Counted from the stretch's first letter, positions 13,867 through 26,839 are shown. The stretch: DNA of 64,000 nucleotides from Siphlonurus alternatus (GCA_949825025.1 OX463779.1:29354539-29418538), one strand, 5' to 3'. The notes: generated from the sequence alone by a model not told the origin. Translations and numbers: made by a program.

Positions 13867-13994
13867 TATATAAGCTTGTCGGCAATTACTGCAGCCAGCT
13901 CGGCCAGCTAACTCGCTCATCCTCGAATAAGCAATTACTCAGCAACCAAGAAAGCACTAATTTTTTTCATCACCTATAATACAAAAAGGTCAGT
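13867..13994 (+). promoter_or_regulatory. TATA-type core promoter candidate with possible short 5' exon
   Basis: A TATATAAG box at 13867-13874 sits at the start of a locally GC-richer stretch (about 13875-13960) free of ATG codons. A start about 25-30 bp downstream would fall near 13895. A possible splice donor, GG followed by GTCAGT, lies at 13989-13994 and would define a non-coding first exon of about 95 nt. Spacing and the compositional step are suggestive, but TATA-like strings are frequent in this window, so this remains a candidate. Confidence 0.25.
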
Positions 13995-15255
13995 CTTCTA
14001 TATTTATATAAATCAGGTAGTTATTATATACATATATTTAAAAAAACATAAACACATAAAAGATAGCAGTAATTTTTATTATAGCATAAAAATTTTCTTT
14101 GTAACAATATTTTTATACTTGAGTACATTCTTTAAATGTATATATTATTATACTTTAATTATAATGCAGTTTATGTATATAAAATACATGTAAAAAGTAA
14201 TACTTATAGTTTACAATCAGCTGCTGTGACCTAATTTAAAATGTACTTTCTTCAATAAAAATAACGAGGTTGCATGCATCTTAATGAGATTGCTACATTA
14301 TGTTTAATACGCATCACATTATCTTATATATATGTATAAACTAATTTCCCCAGGCAAAATAATATATATGTATATTATACTATTATGTATATAATACTTT
14401 CTCTATGTATGTGCATGTCCTTTAACTGAAATAAAACGTAATAAATTGTAATTTAACAAGTTGTTTTTTTTTTTCATCATAAATTATAATTTGAAGTGAT
14501 TTTTATTATTGTTGTATAAATATTAATTCTAATTATTTGTTCTATTCTATATAGCTATTCGTATCAAATAAATATATCAATAACGTATTAAAGTGTTACA
14601 ATTTCTAATGTTATTTATTTAAAAAACTAGAGGAAGTTAATTTAACTGTTATCAAATTAAAATAGTCGTACTCCACAGATCGCCGGGATGTAAAAAAATA
14701 GATCAATTGATTATAATAAAAAAATATTATATAAAAAAGTAGTAAACAAAATAATTATGAAAGAACGTAAACTATTATTGCTAAAATGACCGGAAAATGG
14801 ATACCTGCTAAAAATGAATTTTATAAATCTCATAAACATTTGAGTCTTATCTCAAAAAAGTTTTTTTTTTTGTATATTTAATACGAACGGGACTTTGAGC
14901 AGAAAATAAGTAAAGATAAGTAAAGATTTCCTGTGAGAAAAAAGAGAAGTATGATATATATGTAAAAATTCTATTAACGATTATCTGCAACCCGATACAC
15001 AAATATGGATATTCAGATGATTCACTTAAAATGTCAAGGACTGCAGTTTTGGTTGCATTTTCTGCAGGCACTCTTTTTGATGAACTCTTCATCCGACGGA
15101 TTTCTATATTTTTTACAGCACTAAGGAGTAAAATTAATTATACTGTATATTATAATATAATAATAATTATATATACTATATTAAATGATTGTATTTTTTG
15201 TTTAAGCCAATAATGATCACTGATTATCATTAAGACATTATCATGATCGCTAACA
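13995..15255. other. AT-rich stretch with one coding-like patch
   Basis: Mostly low-complexity AT DNA. Between about 14994 and 15110 the minus strand has more balanced composition and stays open for about 40 codons (including residues MKSSSKRVPAENATKTAVL). I recognise no family. It could be a short exon or a decayed transposase piece. Flanking splice signals are poor. Confidence 0.3.
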
Positions 15256-15260
15256 AAGTT

Positions 15261-15624
15261 GTAAAACTTAAAGGCATACAGGCCTCAAAATACAAATTAG
15301 ACAGTCGCCAAGTGGGTTTAGAGTATATAATCAACATTCGCATCATTTTTTTCCACGCGTGATGCATCCGTGCGAAGTCGCAGTTCAAAGTAAGAAATTT
15401 AGTCCTTGATGACGTCACGAAGTCCTTGATGACGTCACAACTCAATGCTAATCGGTGCTAGCTGTGAGTTGTGACGTCAGCAAGGACTTTCTTTACAGAG
15501 CGACTTTGCACAGACGCACCGCGCGCAGGTAAAAATAATACGAATGTTGATTATAAACTTGAGCAACACTTAATGTCTGTTTAATTTGTTATTTGAGGCC
15601 TGTATACCTTTAAAGCGAAAAGTT
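15261..15624. mobile_element. Imperfect foldback element carrying three CRE palindromes
   Basis: The sequence folds back on itself over about 360 bp. Matching arm segments include ACAGGCCTCAAA (15278-15289) with TTTGAGGCCTGT (15592-15603), and TATAATCAACATTCG (15326-15340) with its complement at 15541-15555. The perfect 15-bp inner pair is TGACGTCACAACTCA (15430-15444) with its complement at 15465-15479, around a 20-nt loop. The arms differ by point changes and small gaps. The left arm also has a 20-bp tandem duplication (15401-15420 and 15421-15440). TGACGTCA occurs at 15410, 15430 and 15472. No open frame. Most likely a non-autonomous foldback transposon; the exact ends and target duplication are not resolved. 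Confidence 0.6.
15401..15440 (+). repeat. 20-bp tandem duplication with CRE sites
   Basis: Two consecutive copies of a 20-bp unit, AGTCCTTGATGACGTCAC plus two bases, differ at one position. Each contains the CREB/ATF-type palindrome TGACGTCA. The opposite arm of the foldback has only one copy, so the duplication arose after the arms diverged or was lost from the other side. Confidence 0.85.
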
Positions 15625-15639
15625 ATAGTTTTTACTGTC

Positions 15640-18200
15640 GGATTTTCCGCGATATATAAATGCTGTGGGTTTAACATTTGCCAACTTGGCTATGTATGAT
15701 CATATTGATCATTTGATCAAACCAAATACAATACATTATAAATTTATTTATAAATAAAAATAATGTAAATCAGAATCACTTTAATTAATTAGTAAAATTA
15801 TCAAGTAAAAAATTGCAGTCTGCAAATCTCTTGGACTTGGAGGTGATGGGAAACCTTGCAGAGTGTTGTACGGGTTGCAGAATCTTTCAGGGGCTCTGGA
15901 TATTTCATTGTCACCATGCAGTCACGTACATTAAAAGATATTTATATAAAAAAAATTAAAAAAAAACATGTAATAATTAAAATGCGGAATATGTCAATTA
16001 AAAATATGAAACATTCATAATGCATATAATTAATTATTGTTTGAATGATAGTATAATAATGTTCTCCAATGCGTGTCACGGAAGGATGTGCAGTGACCTA
16101 GCACCCAACTCGTCTCTGCTGGTAGGAAGGAAGGAAGACACCCACGGTTTCTTCAGGAGCAACGACTTACACACACATCAAGGTGTCTGCTTTGGAGGAT
16201 ATCCGCGCAACTTCTCGATTAATAATCCAGTATATACCTATAGTTATACTATATCGCCTTAACTGCTTATATCCACTGCAGAATGACATGCGTCTATCCA
16301 AGCAAAACCACGATTTATGTATATATGGAGATAACTCTATGGTGCTTGCTCTTACCGCAAAAAAAAAATAATAATAATAAAAAATAAAAGTTACGCTTAT
16401 TGGTTTTGTTGTATGAATAGTTTATATATTGTAGTATTGTAAACATATTAAACACCGGAACTGTATAATATATATTTTCTTATATTATATTATTTTTCTG
16501 TATACTTATGGAGAAAAATATTGCAATAATTTGCGTCTTTTATTATTATTACAGGTTCAACGAGCTTTAAAATCATTCACCTAAATCAATATTCATTAAT
16601 TATTTTTTATGTGATTTTGAAAAAAAATAAAACGATTTACCAATAATAAAGTTGTTTAAAAAACATTGTGTATCAACTCCAGCAATGCAAAAACCAAAAC
16701 AAATTTAAACAAATCCTGTATTCTTTTTGTATTATGCAATAATGATAATTTTTTTCAATAAAATTCTATAGTATATAATACCAATTTATATAGTTAAATC
16801 ATATATATGATATATATGTGATAAACTAAATCAAACATACGTTAGTTTTTAATTAATAAATATAATTGAAATACGATTTTAATAAAGCCACGCTTGGCTT
16901 GTTTTACCACCCAACATGATTTTGCTTTTAACGTTTATTGGTTTTTAAGTTCATTGTATTGTTGCAGAAATAATATAATTTTACAGCCACGTCTCATCAT
17001 TTGATTTGTCGAATTATACCGTGCACGTAATGTTGGTGGTAATTGCAAACCAAGTGACGTCATTGGGCGAACAGTCCTCCAACAATGCAGAGATGCAGAC
17101 ATACATTTTTTGAAAAAAATTTAATCTAAATATTACATTTTATTCTTTACTTTAAATACATAATTATACTTAAATATTAAATGAACTTGCAGCTTAAAAG
17201 GCAAAGGCAGTTTAATATTGCCGATTAAGATATGATTTGATATGATTTCGATCATATGTGAAAAATATAGCTGTATACAATATAGTGTAAGAATAATATA
17301 ATAAGTAAATAATCATATATACTGTAGTAGCATTATTGTATATAATATAAAGAAGTCTCCACAAGCCTTGAAGGTATGCAACCAATTATACAACATGCAG
17401 TTGTTATACATTTTATACAACTTTTGCTATACAGTCATATCAGTTAACATGAGCCGATGTAAAAAGTTATACATAATGATTTAAGAGGTTGCAAACGGAT
17501 TTATAATGAAAAGAGGGTACATCAATAAATAACTGATTACACTTCCTTACATTTTAATTAAAAAAAATACATGTATACTCTTTTTGGAGTAGCTATCTTG
17601 TACTCCAAAATATTTTTGATTCTGTTTTTGATTTTCATCAAAGATATAAAAGAGCTTTCTTTTGACATGTTGCAGATCCGGAGGCTACACACAAATAGAC
17701 AAAAGACGTAAAAGTGCATGCTAATACCATAATATCAAGCATAATTTTATGCTTATCTTAATTCTGGGGGGACTTCATATATTATATTCAGCTGTTTCCA
17801 AGCCTTAGTATAATATTATAATATTAAAACTATATTTTTTTTTATATTAAATTTTACACACCTTCTAATTCTTCTATTCTAAAAGTAATTTAATAACATT
17901 ATTTACGGTATGACATATCTCACGATGTTTAATTCTTTTTTTTATCATCATGCACCTTAATTTGAATGTTCTAAAATTTAACTGGTTTTAAATTGAATAT
18001 AATTACTCCTTGTCTTACATTATAATTTAAAAAAATCTCATATTTATAATAGATTAAAGAAACTTTTTTTTTTCTAATGCATTTCTGACACAAAAAAATA
18101 ACGAGTTCCATATATTATAAGATGCATTAATGGTTATAATAGAGCTACTGGCACTATATTATATATATATAATGCATGCATGATGCATATTACAATTATT
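15640..18200. other. AT-rich non-coding stretch
   Basis: I see no gene. Moderately GC-richer pockets at about 15820-15920 and 16050-16210 have short open frames without features. A small perfect hairpin (10-bp arms, TTTTGGAGTA at 17582-17591 with its complement at 17601-17610) is the only local structure of note. A TGACGTCA palindrome lies at 17055-17062. Confidence 0.55.
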
Positions 18201-18211
18201 GCTTATGGGGG

Positions 18212-18240
18212 TATAAAAAGGCCTGGAAGGCGCGGTCATC
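18212..18240 (+). promoter_or_regulatory. TATA plus initiator core promoter candidate
   Basis: TATAAAAAGG at 18212-18221 is a textbook TATA box. A TCATC initiator-like pentamer has its A at 18238, 26 bp downstream, within the normal TATA-to-start range. The following 200 bp are clearly GC-richer than the surroundings and include a GGAGGAGGAGGAGGGG tract at about 18343-18358. The first downstream ATG opens only seven codons, so if this is a promoter the first exon is probably untranslated or the transcript is non-coding. Confidence 0.35.
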
Positions 18241-18479
18241 AAATACAATTCTTCTCAAAGGCTGACACGTCAGGTTCGTGAGTTCTACGGTCTTGGAGGT
18301 TATTATGGATACTCATCATCTCTGCTAGTCAGAATCAGTTGCAGGAGGAGGAGGAGGGGTTTCTCGTTCTCTGATCACCACTGCCTTGCTCACTCCTCAC
18401 AACATTCCTCAGCATAGCAAGTTCAGTACCATTGGAGTTTTGTTCAGATATAGCAGCAGCATACAGATATAATTAACAA

Positions 18480-19160
18480 CAGAATCATCACTGATGTTAT
18501 ATAGCCTTTTGGACCTACTGTATATTATATAGCCTTAAGAAAAGAATCATCACGTTTATATACAAATATAAAACTATCAAAATATTTTTGTTGTTCTTTT
18601 CTTCTTGTGTATATTATTTAGATCCGGAAAAAAAAATATCATGTTGTCATAATGACTTGAAAATCGTGCAGTAAGATTTCTTTGTAAATCAATTTAGGTG
18701 TTATTAAAGATTTTAATAACAAATTATTATATTATAATAGATTTTTTTAAAAAAAAATTGTAGGTGACTTAATATACAGCAACAAATCTTGCACTTTATT
18801 AAGTAAAAGTTAAAGTCCTATATAGGAGTTCAAACTTTGTCCCATAAGATATTATATGTTTAATTGCCCTAATTCAATTTTAGAAAGTACCTAATAGATT
18901 TGATTTATACAAACAAATGTTAACAATGTGGTATTCAATATATAGAGCAAACATGCTAAAATTTAATTTAAAAATATTGAAAAGGTTCATGGTAATTTCA
19001 TGGAGGTAGTTTGTAAGAAAATATATTTTTGGATTTTTCATACTTAAAGATATAAAATAATTAAAATTAATTTCATTTTATTTTAATTTTGTCATCAAAT
19101 TTGACTTTTCTTCAATAATAATTTTGATTTTATGAACATAATAAAGGTGCCGTAAGAAAA
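18480..19160. other. AT-rich non-coding stretch
   Basis: Low-complexity AT-rich DNA between the promoter candidate and the foldback element. No gene or structure seen. Confidence 0.55.
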
Positions 19161-19161
19161 A

Positions 19162-19516
19162 TTAAGGGTAAGGTAACGCCACCAATGTTAAAAAAAATCC
19201 CTCTCACAAAAATTCTGAAAAAATTTTAAAATGTTCTCCTCTATACCCCCTATCAGTACCTAAAATATCAGGTATACAAATACGATCTAGTTTTTGAGTT
19301 ATAAAATTTTAAAGTTGACTACTTTAACATGGAGAAATGAAACTCCCATGTTAAATTGGTCAACTTTAAAAATTCATAACTCAAAAACTAGATCGTATTT
19401 GTATACCTGATATTTTAGCTACTGATAGGGGGTGTAGAGCAGAACATTTTAATTTTTTTTCAGAATTTTTGTGAGAGGGATTTTTTTTAACATTGGTGGC
19501 GTTACCTTACCCTTAA
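19162..19516. mobile_element. Near-perfect 355-bp foldback MITE flanked by TTAA
   Basis: The left arm (19162-19332) and right arm (19346-19516) are each 171 nt, equal in length and complementary apart from scattered substitutions, with a 13-nt loop at 19333-19345. The outer ends read TTAAGGGTAAGGTAACGCC on both strands. TTAA at both edges (19162-19165, 19513-19516) matches the target preference of piggyBac-like transposons, though because TTAA is palindromic it could be part of the terminal repeat. There is no coding capacity, so any mobility would have depended on a transposase in trans. Equal arm lengths and few mismatches suggest it is fairly young or maintained by gene conversion. As RNA it would form a long hairpin, a possible small-RNA source. 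Confidence 0.8.
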
Positions 19517-21479
19517 GTTATTTTTTAAAAAATAATTAATGACATCTTACATCAGAAAAATATTTCTTTTTATTTAATCCATATTTAGGTTTTGACAAAA
19601 AAAATACTATATTTACAACTCATGTAAAGAAAAGAGAGACACACACTATACATGATGGAATAGCATCAACAGCACCACCATAAGAAAAACACTCGCGGCT
19701 GCAGACTAAGTGCCCAGCGGGAATATGGAGATAGAAGAAGCCCAGATTAAAATTCGATAACGACAAAGGAAATCATAATGGAATTTCTATTCTTTACTGA
19801 CATCATTATAACCAGCTTTCTACATAAAAAGTTTTTCCATATTATATATTTTTTTTATGACCACAGCACCCTGTCATCAAATCTTCCTTGTGTCTATGCA
19901 TTAACTATAATTTCTTCTCCAAGATAGAAACAACATAGAGAGGAAAAAAATCTCCATAGATTATTATTACTGTGTATATAATGATTGAGGAAAGGTCATT
20001 CTGATTAATATTGCACAAGATTTCAACAAGAAAATTTAAATATTATGTAATACTTTTTCGTGATAGTGGCAAAATGGTTATATTCTTTTAACAGTAACAA
20101 TATAAGTCTATTTTGTATTGTTATATCTTCTTTTTCGACCACACCCATACAGTAATAGAACATTTTTTTTATTTAATAAAATATTAAATTATAGCATTGT
20201 AATAATTTTAATATGAAATTTATATTCTTTAAAAAAATATATATTTAATGAACTACAAAGTGTAAAAAATTGAATGATCGCTTGAATGAGTTGAAAATAA
20301 TTTTTTGTATAAAGCTTTTACATTAAAACACCTGCTATGAAGATATTATGGAAAGCATTAATTTACTTATAGATTAAAATGTAAGAAAATATTACATACA
20401 AAGTATTGGTAGCAGTGAAAAAGTATTATTAAAATCACTAGAGCATAATGAAAATTACAGTAACTGTATGTACTTTTATCAATTTTATTATTTCATGAAT
20501 ATTTATCTATATGCAGTATCTAGATTTTTTATTATCATCCATATCATTATTAAATATACTTGAACGTCATATGCAAAAGTATTGTAAGTTGTAAGTATAT
20601 TAAATGACTTGGCAAATATTCATTAAAAAAATGCACTAAAAATAAATATTATTACACAATCTAATAGAACCTTCACAATTTCCCATAAATTCAGCAAAGT
20701 AAGTAACATTATAACTAAATGTACAACAATGCATGGGATGAAGTATAGACGAAACAACAATATTACATTGTTATATTTATACATTCTAATGGCGTACATG
20801 TTCTCCGCTACCTCAATGGACAGGTGCATGCATGTTATATCACGGAGTTGTGGGGTGCTGATGATAAATATGCTATGAGAGTTACACAATACCGTTATAA
20901 AGACATTGCAAATATCAAAGCAAAACATCATATAGTGAAAGACATAAAAAATATATGATAGCATTATAATTATTTCTATGAAAATTTTACTATAATATTA
21001 GGTATTTTACTAAAAATTCTTTCTCAAGTATAATATATTAAATTCTTTAAAAGTTGGATGTTTTCTTGAAGATTTATATGAATGATGACGTCATATGTTA
21101 CTATCGTATAAATTAAGTCTAAGAGTGTTGAATTCTGGTGATGGGATATGACATAGAATGACAAGTTATAATATTGAATATCAATGAATCTGGGAGCGGC
21201 GGCTAATATTATAATATATATTCGCAAAAGTAATAATCATATTATACGTATACAACGGGACAAATACAATAAAAGTTTTCATTTACTTCATGTGAAATTA
21301 TTGTGGCGCTATTACTTAATACTTGTTCTAACTGTTCTAAGTACTTAATGCAATATAGTTCTAAGAAAATATTTTACTTTTAACATTGATTTACAGCATT
21401 CTGCTTTTTAATGTATATTTTTAATAATGCGTAACAAAAATGTTTTATGTATACACGTTGAAGGGGGAATAATGTTTAT
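19517..21479. other. AT-rich non-coding stretch
   Basis: No gene is supported. A 113-codon open frame on the minus strand (20623-20964) is rich in Ile, Phe, Leu and Tyr as AT-rich random sequence would be, and has no recognisable motif. A TGACGTCA palindrome at 21086 is followed 13 bp later by TATAAATT at 21107. Confidence 0.5.
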
Positions 21480-21550
21480 TTTATTTTTAGGTTAAAGTAA
21501 AATTATTTAAGCAAATAAATGAAATAATTTTGCTTTAACCTAAAAATAAA
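21480..21550 (+). ncRNA. 29-bp hairpin, pre-miRNA-like
   Basis: Left arm 21480-21508 and right arm 21522-21550 pair over 29 bp with a 13-nt loop. The only non-Watson-Crick position is T in the left arm opposite G in the right arm, which becomes a G:U wobble in RNA transcribed from the plus strand. The core is GGTTAAAGTAAAATTATTT opposite AAATAATTTTGCTTTAACC. Stem length and loop size fit a miRNA precursor or a tiny foldback repeat. Known miRNAs usually have bulges, and I recognise no known miRNA seed here, so a MITE remnant is equally possible. Confidence 0.3.
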
Positions 21551-24500
21551 GAAGAAAGCAATTATATTTCTTCTTCAGTGTTACAGTACATAAAAAATGT
21601 GTTATACGCATTTTTAAAAATATGCATGAAAAAAAGCATAGTGTGTCGTAAAGAAGTATAAGTACTTTGTAACTGTATATTAATATACACATAAAGAAAA
21701 GTAAAAGATTCCAATTAAAAATATTCATTTCATAACATGCAAAATAACAACGTTAAGTTTAACGAGTTAATAATAATAAGAATGCTTTAAATAAGAGCAA
21801 GTATGAAAAAAAGTGTTGGTGAGTTAATTTGGTTTACGCCTAGAGTTGTGAAAAATTAGTAATTGAGTATCTTCCACCCATCCTAGAGCCTATAATAGTA
21901 TTTGAACCATTTAATTTTAGTACTGTATGACGATTAATATATTTAAATAGGTAATCCTTTTTTTATGTGCCATGTGAGTATTATTGATGACAGAATGCGT
22001 GGCCCGGAACTGAGCATGATTTAATTTAAATTTACTTCACGTCTTGACGATCAATAATAAATATTAGCCATTATTTGAAAAATATTCAAGGTTGATTTTT
22101 ATATATTTTAAACATGATAGCAAACTGACCGTTAGTTTAAAGTACACAGTCAAATCTACTCAAATTCATTTACATATGGAAATGACGTAATATTCTACAC
22201 GTTGCTGAGAGAGATGAAAACCAGTGGCGATATTGGCACACAACATGACGATTATGCTACCTGCATGCAAAGATGCTCCACATTCCGTGGGCCATGAGGA
22301 GCATTGTTGTATATATGACTCGGTCACAGCTATAATATATAGCGTGCGTTCCTGCGAGGTGAGAACTAATTCGGGGTTATTATATTTTAATGCTATTCTC
22401 AATGTTCAGCCTGTAATCATGCTAATGAGATTTGCATTGAATAAATTATATTTTTTCTCATTACCATAAAATTAATTTGAAAAATATTATAAAACACATG
22501 TGAAATTATATATATAATATATAATTACTTATATGTAAATTTAACGTCTGGCTGAGATAAAAATAATTTAAAGCTGTGATATTTTTTAATTTATCATTAA
22601 ATATATAAAAATTGTAATTTTACGGTGCTAAAGATGTTTCTTTAAAATGTTTTTTCATCAATAAATCACATTTAAATGTCACTACTTCATTTTATAATAT
22701 TATATATTAAAGAAATTTTTTCTGGTTTGTTTACCTTATTTTCTTAAATATAATATAATAAAAATAAAATATGCAAAATAAAACCCAAATATAGTATATA
22801 GTTACTAATGTTACTATAAAGCTGCGTGATTTTATGAGATTTTTTTTTTAAATTATAATGAGCCTTACGTTGTATATCTTATATATTATATGGTTGTATA
22901 AAAGACTTAAACTGAAAATACTTATATTAATTAGGAAACACAAATTTTCAGGTCATTTATACTATAAATTTTATACTCACAATAATTTTACAAAATATGT
23001 GAACTTATAGTTATACAGTTTGACTTTATGTCACTTTTTTCATCAATTTAGATGGACAAATGCAATAATTGGTAACTTAATTCAAGTAAATCAATCGTCG
23101 GCGAGAAGTGTCGCCACGCTGTCTGCTGCTCGACTTCCGGAGCGGCGAGCCAAGTCAGCAGCTCCGCGCCCTCCAAGCCGCTCCTCTGGCTCGAGCGCTC
23201 GATTTGCATTTTATCAGAGAGCTTTAATCGGAATTTTATATCATGTATAGAGGCTTCAAGTATTCCCCAGCAGGAAAATGTCTTCCATAAGTCACCGTTT
23301 TAAAAATATTGAATATTTTCTTTCTAAGTACTGAGTTCTTAACATCTTCTATTCCACCACCTCTTAATTTCTAATTAAAGGTTTCTGATTTTTGGCAGAA
23401 ATTTTCTTTTTATACTAAACCTTATTAAACATTCAATTTTTTTTTAAACTGGTAGAATTAAATAGGATGGTGAAGAGACACAAAAAAAGCTAACTTGAAG
23501 TACTTTTATATCAGCAATATTATCAACTATATATTATATTATAAGACATCAGAACTATATTATAGGTAGCTTAAAAATCATTTCTACATACATATTCGTT
23601 TTTGATATTTTGCATGTCATGCAATATCAATTATATTTGCCAAACATGCAATGCATATTAACTCTCTCTTAATTTCTTAATTGGTTATATAATTTTTTTC
23701 ATTTAAATTTAAATACTTTTTTAAATTTGTTTATTCACCTTGCTTTTTAAAAATAATATATTTGAATAGTATAAAATAAATTTATAGTGTCTAGATATTT
23801 CACCAAAGAAAGACACAAAGATTTAATGGCTATTTTAAGTTGTGTACACATATTACAAGCTAATTTTACTTGTATGTATATAAACGTTAAGAAAGTACAT
23901 TTATGTTATATAATAACCATTTACATACAAGATACTTTAACCTCCAATAACAATTACAGTTCATGTTCATGTAGAGAATCATCAAAAATAAAAGTCAACA
24001 TTACTTGCCTAAAGAATTAGAGGAACGTTCGTAAACAAACTCAAATTTTGTGGATAAAAAGGTGAAACAAAAAATTAAGTAACAAAAAATTACTTATAGA
24101 CATGAATTTATGTGTGAATTTTTAAGATATAAAAATTTACATGCTCAAGAACTGAAAAATTGCCCTGTATTAGAATTTATTTATAGATACAATTTTGAAT
24201 GCAGCGATACGTTACGCCATCAAAGACTCGTATATTTTATCTAATATTCTGAAATTTTATACATGCGAACAAAATTTTAGAATGCAAGAGTAATATATAC
24301 ATAAACGCAATGACCTTTTAGAATTTTTTGAGGCATATACATACACATCTGTTTAAGTGGCTCATCAGCACTTATACATTAAGTTAAATTATGTTTAATT
24401 ACGCGTTATTATAGTCTTCCTTGTGTCCACTTTTGTGTAATGCCGCTGAAAAAAAAATTAAAAAATATTTTAAACTTTACGTCATTTTTACCTCGAAATT

Positions 24501-26830
24501 ATTTTATAACAATAAAAATCATCTTCTTTTCTTTTTTAATATTTTGAGGATCATATATTGCTACTTTAGTTAGTGCGTGTGTTGATAATTAGCCTACTTT
24601 GTAATGAAACAGTTCATCGATTTATAAAAGCGTAATTAAAGTTAATAAGTCACCCGTTACTATTATTATGAGCTGATATACATTGTGTGTGTGTGTGCTG
24701 ATGAGAGGGAATATCGCAACCACATATAATACATATAACAAAGAAAAAGTATATAGATACACACAAATTTCCAATTTAATTTCACATTATTAAACTGTCG
24801 CTCAATAATGACTCATATAACAAATAAGTTAAAGCTATTAAAAATATATTTTATATTTCACTGAATTTTGCTAATTTATAAGTTGTAAAGTTTTATTACG
24901 CTACAAAATATCAAGTTCTTAAGAAAAATTGGTTAAGGCTTCCTCCCAAGTTTTCATTGCACGATTCAATGAGAGAAATATATACAAAGTGTATATTGTT
25001 ATTGATAACTGATGCTAGATTATTTCATAATCAAAGCATAATTTTGCATAATTTGAAGTATGATTTTGTTTAAAAGTAAAGGTTGATTAATGTGATTTCA
25101 TCCTATTATAACATGTAGTCTATGTAATACTAAACCCTTCACAAACTGCATAAGAATTCAATATATAAAATGAGAAATTAAAGGGAAAATAGCTTTATGC
25201 AAAACAATCTGTGCACAACATATAATAATATAATACATAAAAGTCAATTAAAATACCACTCTCATATTATATTTCTAGCATGAATAGAAAATAATTATAA
25301 AATTGTGGTATAAAACATGAGAAATCACATTTTAATATACTACAAAACAAACCACATATAGATGTATAATATAGAAAGTTTTTTTCAATTATTTATTACT
25401 TATATAGCGAGAATGCTAATTTCCCCGATGAATTAGCAAATGTGAGACATTTTGAAGTTGTATATTATAGACAGAAGTAAATACAGTACAGAGCTCGTTG
25501 AAAACTATGGATTCGAGTGATTGGCTTCACTTGTGCCTTACATGGCGAAATCCCATGAAGCTCGTTTAATGAGAACAACTTTGCAAGTTTTTTTTTATTA
25601 CCGTTCACTTAAAGCTTGATACTGCAGTATAAGTACAAACTAATGCAAATATATTGTGAATTTGTTGATATTTAATACCATTATCATATAACTATTTCAT
25701 AATTAAATATTACTTCCAAATTAATGAAGAAATTAAAATCCATATATGTATTATTTTCCAGTAAATCAAATTACAGCTAGAGTCTTGTTTAATTTAAAAT
25801 TAGATTATAATTATTTTGCGATGGATTATACCTACAGTAAATGTTTCATATACTTTAAGGTAATGAGAAACAGTATTACATTTTTTGCTTGTTGTATTTT
25901 CTGTATTAATGTATGTATAATAATGACGACTTTTATATAAATATAGTAAAAATTTATATATGTAAAGATATGCACGTTTCAAGTTATGGAAGTAAACATT
26001 ATAATGTTCATTTCCTTTGACACGCATAGTTATTAGTGCTGGTATTTATATATAATGTATAATACAAACATATAGATATTCAGATCTCACGCAACTTTGT
26101 AAGTGATTCAAATGCAATCAAGCGGTAAATTATACATAAGATGTTGTATGACTTGCATATTATTTTTTTTAAAAGGAGAAAATACATTGTGGTAATTTAT
26201 ACTAAATTATTTACATTATTTAAATATATATTTAAGAAATTGTAAAATAGTATACAAGGCTTTAAAGTTAAACTATATTAAAAAAGGAAAATATATATTA
26301 TATCTGAGACAATTCTTCAATATGTTGTTCTCCAGATGTTCTCCATTGTAAATTATATTAAAAGATCGTTCTATTTTCTTCTTGAATTAAGTATAACGAT
26401 TTTAATTTTAAAGTCAGCAGTCATAGCATATTGTATTATATTTTCTATTTTTACTTAACAAAATTATATATTTTTTAATAATACTCATTCACTTTTAATA
26501 ATAATAAAAAATTATAGTCTGTTGTGATCAATGCTCAATTAGGCACAGCCTAAATTATTTAATTATAGAATATAAATTTTAAACCTAATTAATAAAAAAG
26601 TTAAAACTAATGAAATTTTTATTTACGAGAGTCTTATCTTTAAAAAGGGTAAATTCCTTGACACTTGTATATATACAGAAGTCCCAAGTATAAATCTAGA
26701 AACAATAAATTGCACGACGACCATCTCGAGTCAGGTATAGTATACTATAGAGGTATCAATTAATTATGACGCAATATCGTCAGTTTGAAGGCTGCTAGAG
26801 ACATCTCCTGTGTGCGGACTGAAGGCGGAG
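21551..26830. other. Long AT-rich non-coding stretch
   Basis: I see no gene over this 5-kb interval. Open frames of 60-80 codons exist but have the residue bias of translated AT-rich DNA. A locally GC-richer zone at 22180-22440 has overlapping open frames on both strands with no recognisable domain. The only strong compositional feature is the island at 23095-23215, listed separately. Confidence 0.5.
23095..23215. promoter_or_regulatory. CpG-rich island
   Basis: About 120 bp of clearly GC-rich, CpG-containing sequence in AT-rich DNA, with several near-complementary GCGGCGAGC/GAGCGCTCG-type segments. It ends in ATTTGCATTT, an octamer-like motif, at about 23203-23212. Size and isolation fit an enhancer core. 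No splice-flanked open frame is evident. Confidence 0.25.
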
Positions 26831-26839
26831 GTTTGACCC

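Noticed and set aside
20623..20964. 113-codon minus-strand ORF
   Set aside because: Residue composition (Ile, Phe, Leu, Tyr, Met) is that of translated AT-rich DNA, and no motif is present.
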